From NCBI GenBank assembly GCA_035539215.1, contig DATLIX010000012.1, positions 71,869 through 135,868 on the forward strand: a stretch of DNA of 64,000 bases. Direction: 5' to 3'. Shown one piece after another: positions 61,518 through 64,000 of this stretch. Below the pieces are notes generated by a model that worked only from the letters and a program-made list of their open reading frames with translations, searched no databases and had not been told where the DNA came from. A program made the translations under genes and the position numbers. The first letter of the stretch is position 1, and every line of letters starts with the position of its first letter. Origin of the DNA: Dongia_B sp035539215. Lineage in GTDB: Bacteria; Pseudomonadota; Alphaproteobacteria; Dongiales; Dongiaceae.

Positions 61518-62743
61518 AGCGATTGCTGCAGGGCTGCCTGCCGGCGCTGTTCGGCGTCGGGCTGCTCATCTTTGCCGCTGGCCAGCCCACCGAGGCGGCG
61601 GGCGGTGATTCCTATCACACCAAAGGAAGCTGCGGCGGCTTGCCCCGGCTACAGGTGGAGACAGCTCCCGGCTTCTGTCTCGGCCTCTATGCCCAGGGTT
61701 TCAAGTTTCCGCGCGGCCTGCTGGTGCTGGATCGGGGTGATTTGCTGGTGGCGGACATGGTCGGCTGGGGCGTGGCCCGCGGCACTGTCACCCGTCTGCA
61801 TCGGAATGACGACGGCAACGTGACCCGCACTGTCCTGGTCGACAAGCTCAACCAGCCGCATGGCCTGGCGCTGGGGCCGGATGGCAAGGTCTATATCGGC
61901 ATTGTCGGCGGCGTGAAACGCTTCGATCCCGCCAATCCGCGCGGCAGCTTGGAAGACGTGATTGGCGGCAAGGCGAAGATCAGCGGCCTTCCGACCGATG
62001 GCCGCCATCCGCTGATCAGTCTGCTTTTTACCGATCGCCAGACCTTGCTGCTCGATGGCGGATCGGAAACCGATAATTGCGAAACGGCGAACGGGACCTT
62101 GCCGACACCGGACAAGCTGTGTCCCGAAACGCAGCGGGTCATGCCGCGCGGCGTGGTGCGCGAGGTCTCTTTCGACTGGTCCACGGGACAGGCGACCGGG
62201 CTGCGTACCTTTGCCAGCGGGTTGCGTAATTCCATCGCCCTGATCGAGAACCCGACCACCAACGTTATTCTCCAGGCCGAGAACAGCCGCGACAATATCG
62301 GCGATCTTATCACGTCGTTGAAAGACGACGAGGACCTGCCGCCGGACGAAATCAATGTGCTGAAGGATGGCGACAGCTATGGCTGGCCCTATTGCTATGG
62401 CGACAATGTTGCAAGCCCGGAATATCCCAAATGGGATTGCAGCCATGAGCACGCGCCATTGATCCTGCTGCCGGGTCATGCCGCGCCGCTCAGCATGGCC
62501 TGGTTCGACAAGGGCCTTGCCGTCGGTTTCCACGGCTATCGCAAGAATGGCCACCGCATCGTCTGGTTCGCTCTCGGCCCGGATGGCCTGCCGGTGGCGC
62601 CGTTCAAGGAGTTGGTGAAGGGCTGGGAGGCCGGCGCCAACGGCCCGCAGGGTGCGCCGGTCGACCTTAAGCCCAGCGCCGATGGCGGCCTCTTCATCAG
62701 CGAGGACCATAACGGCACGGTCCTGAAACTCGTCAAGGAATGA
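61514..62743 (+). CDS. Secreted PQQ-type sugar dehydrogenase (glucose/sorbosone dehydrogenase family), coupled to eda
   Basis: 409 residues from a TTG codon at 61514 that overlaps the eda stop, with GGAGG at 61500-61504. A signal peptide is clear (CLPALFGVGLLIFAAGQPTEA). The beta-propeller carries GSDH-family features: RGLLVLDRGDLLVADM, LNQPHGLALGPDGKVYIGI (His of the active site), FASGLRNSIALIENP, EINVLKDGDSYGWPYCYG, and the late DGGLFISEDHNGTVLKL. It would oxidise an aldose in the periplasm. Extra cysteines (KGSCGG, GFCLG, KLCPETQ, KWDCSHE) suggest disulfides. A much longer in-frame ORF from 60965 lies inside eda and is not real. Confidence 0.85.
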   Translation: MKRLLQGCLPALFGVGLLIFAAGQPTEAAGGDSYHTKGSCGGLPRLQVETAPGFCLGLYAQGFKFPRGLLVLDRGDLLVADMVGWGVARGTVTRLHRNDDGNVTRTVLVDKLNQPHGLALGPDGKVYIGIVGGVKRFDPANPRGSLEDVIGGKAKISGLPTDGRHPLISLLFTDRQTLLLDGGSETDNCETANGTLPTPDKLCPETQRVMPRGVVREVSFDWSTGQATGLRTFASGLRNSIALIENPTTNVILQAENSRDNIGDLITSLKDDEDLPPDEINVLKDGDSYGWPYCYGDNVASPEYPKWDCSHEHAPLILLPGHAAPLSMAWFDKGLAVGFHGYRKNGHRIVWFALGPDGLPVAPFKELVKGWEAGANGPQGAPVDLKPSADGGLFISEDHNGTVLKLVKE

Positions 62744-63061
62744 TCCCGGCACCATGGCTGCGGGCGTAAAAGAGCACCCGGCAGGATGAGTGCCGGGTGC
62801 TCAATTCCGCCGAACAGACGCGCATTGGGGACGGTGGGTGTCGCCTGTTCTGCGATTTGCACCTTAGCAGGCGACGGCCTGGCGCGCTGTGAGCGGTGTC
62901 ACAAGCCGTCCCCGCTCATATCCGGCATGGCAAATCCGTTTTGTAGCCCGGCGCCTTGAGTTTTTCGCATGGGCGGGCGGCTTGGCAGAGCCTAAGTGCG
63001 CCGGGTAAATTGCCGGTCATCTCAGCCGGCCCTTTCGCCGGCACAACCCGAGGAGAGACCG
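62744..63061. other. Intergenic region with a hairpin, upstream of the aldehyde dehydrogenase gene
   Basis: 318 bases without a gene. A perfect 12-bp stem (GAGCACCCGGCA, 7-base loop, TGCCGGGTGCTC, 62772-62802) lies 28 bases after the sugar dehydrogenase stop; it may terminate the zwf operon, although no T-run follows. The remainder should hold the promoter of the aldehyde dehydrogenase gene, whose start has AGGAG upstream. Confidence 0.55.
62772..62802 (+). terminator. Hairpin after the zwf-pgl-edd-eda-GSDH operon
   Basis: A perfect 12-bp GC-rich stem with a 7-base loop, followed by AATTCCGCC and not by a T-run. It is a reasonable end signal for the operon, but it may only protect the 3' end of the message. 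Confidence 0.5.
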
Positions 63062-64000
63062 ATGTCCGCTGCCTTGTCCCTGGATGCCTGGAAGAATCAG
63101 GCCGAGCAACTCACCTATCGCAACCAGTGCTTCATCAACAATCAGTTCGTGCCGGCGGCCTCGGGCAAGACCTTCGACAATATCAGCCCGATCCACGGCA
63201 AGGTGCTGACGAAGGTCGCCGCTGGCGACAAGGAAGACATCGACCGCGCCGTCAAGGCCGCCCGCAAAGCCTTCGAGAACGGCAGCTGGTCGCGCCATCG
63301 CGGCGAGCGCAAGAAGCTGCTGCTGCGCTTCGCCGATCTGATCGAAAAGCACAATGACGAACTCGCTTTGCTGGAAACCCTGGATATGGGCAAGCCGATC
63401 GGCGACAGCAGCAAGATCGACGTGCCGCTGGTGGCCCAGTGCATCCGCTGGTACGCGGAAGCGATCGACAAGCTCTATGACGAAGTGGCGCCGACCAATC
63501 CGGAGGCGATCTCGCTCATTCGCCGCGAGCCGCTCGGTGTCATCGGCGCCGTGGTGCCGTGGAACTTCCCGCTGCTGATGGCCTCGTGGAAGATCGGTCC
63601 CGCCTTGGCCGCCGGCAATACCATGGTGATCAAGCCGGCCGAACAGTCGCCGCTGTCGCTGCTGCGTCTCGTTGAGCTCGCCGCCGAGGCCGGCATTCCG
63701 GAAGGCGTCATCAATGTGGTGCCGGGCTTCGGCGAAACCGCCGGCCAGGCGCTCGGCCGCCATATGGATGTCGACTGCATCACCTTCACCGGCTCGACCG
63801 AGGTCGGCAAGTACTTCCTGAAATATTCCGGCGAGAGCAACATGAAGCATGTCTCGCTGGAATGCGGCGGCAAGTCGCCGAACATCATCATGGCCGATTG
63901 CCCGGATCTCGATGCCGCCGCGACCGCCGCGGCCTGGGGCATCTTCTTCAACCAGGGCGAGGTCTGCAATGCCGGTTCGCGCCTGATCGTCGAGGAATCG
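63062..64000 (+). CDS. Aldehyde dehydrogenase, PuuC/KauB-like, cut by the window end
   Basis: 313 residues are visible; the C-terminal ~180 lie beyond the window. Catalytic and cofactor residues are all present: N168 (VVPWNFP), K191 (VIKPAEQSP), E267 (VSLECGGKSPN) and C302 (GEVCNAGSR). The sequence resembles gamma-glutamyl-aminobutyraldehyde and 4-guanidinobutyraldehyde dehydrogenases of polyamine and arginine breakdown. That would fit the agmatinase gene at 27.9 kb, although the two are far apart. ATG 63062 has AGGAG upstream. The frame is open to the last base. Confidence 0.9.
   Translation, partial: MSAALSLDAWKNQAEQLTYRNQCFINNQFVPAASGKTFDNISPIHGKVLTKVAAGDKEDIDRAVKAARKAFENGSWSRHRGERKKLLLRFADLIEKHNDELALLETLDMGKPIGDSSKIDVPLVAQCIRWYAEAIDKLYDEVAPTNPEAISLIRREPLGVIGAVVPWNFPLLMASWKIGPALAAGNTMVIKPAEQSPLSLLRLVELAAEAGIPEGVINVVPGFGETAGQALGRHMDVDCITFTGSTEVGKYFLKYSGESNMKHVSLECGGKSPNIIMADCPDLDAAATAAAWGIFFNQGEVCNAGSRLIVEES

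Overview
The window is ordinary-looking chromosome from a high-GC alphaproteobacterium. Several things point there: TadA-type Flp pilus genes in the cpa order, a hom-glpX-recJ run, a SigF/NrsF-type ECF pair with its characteristic promoter, PHB metabolism (class I phaC, bdhA), an MctP/DUF3311 symporter pair and an Entner-Doudoroff operon. A Rhodospirillales-like member is my best guess, but only from gene content. I see no phage genes, transposases, CRISPR array or rRNA. The only RNA gene found is one tRNA-Glu(UUC).

Layout. 1-2.9 kb: 3' part of an RND efflux pump ending at a strong terminator. 2.9-8.4 kb: organophosphonate/taurine region, with a TmpB-like HD oxygenase, a TmpA-like Fe/2OG dioxygenase, a divergent GlxA-type AraC regulator, an FAD oxidoreductase and TauD. 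8.4-12.6 kb: an ECF sigma factor and its NrsF-like membrane anti-sigma diverge from a bufferin-type RiPP operon (DUF2282 precursor, DUF692 MNIO enzyme, DUF2063 partner, DoxX membrane protein). A GTAACC-N16-CGAA promoter lies just upstream of that operon. 12.7-22.5 kb: a divergent EF-G paralogue, PHB synthase, an OmpA-like lipoprotein, then hom, glpX and recJ. 22.6-30.5 kb: tRNA-Glu, a periplasmic solute-binding protein, a REP-like palindromic element, a large patatin, a LysR regulator, an ICMT-like methyltransferase, agmatinase, a GNAT protein and 3-hydroxybutyrate dehydrogenase. 30.7-32.6 kb: DUF3311 protein plus sodium:solute symporter.

32.8-38.7 kb holds a five-gene set of glycan-assembly character: GT2 glycosyltransferase, flippase-like membrane protein, a kinase with an unrecognised N-terminal domain, a nucleotidyltransferase and a polytopic GT-C-like protein. 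Together they look like a system that makes an NDP-activated phospho-substituent or sugar and transfers it to a lipid-linked or surface glycan. This is the least explained block in the window. 38.8-51.9 kb is a complete tad/cpa Flp pilus locus: a pil_N protein and tadD at one end, cpaABCDEF-tadBC in the middle, then flp, TadG-like and two TadE-like minor pilins.

52.2-56.5 kb: a DeoR regulator, a choline-kinase-family phosphotransferase and a GcvT-fused FAD dehydrogenase form a likely operon. 56.8-62.7 kb: zwf-pgl-edd-eda plus a translationally coupled secreted sugar dehydrogenase, which is the Entner-Doudoroff route from glucose 6-phosphate. The window ends inside an aldehyde dehydrogenase gene.

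The most noteworthy systems are the SigF-controlled bufferin operon, the TmpAB-like phosphonate pair, the uncharacterised kinase/nucleotidyltransferase/glycosyltransferase cluster and the DeoR-kinase-dehydrogenase trio. All functions are inferred from reading the sequence; no database search was run.
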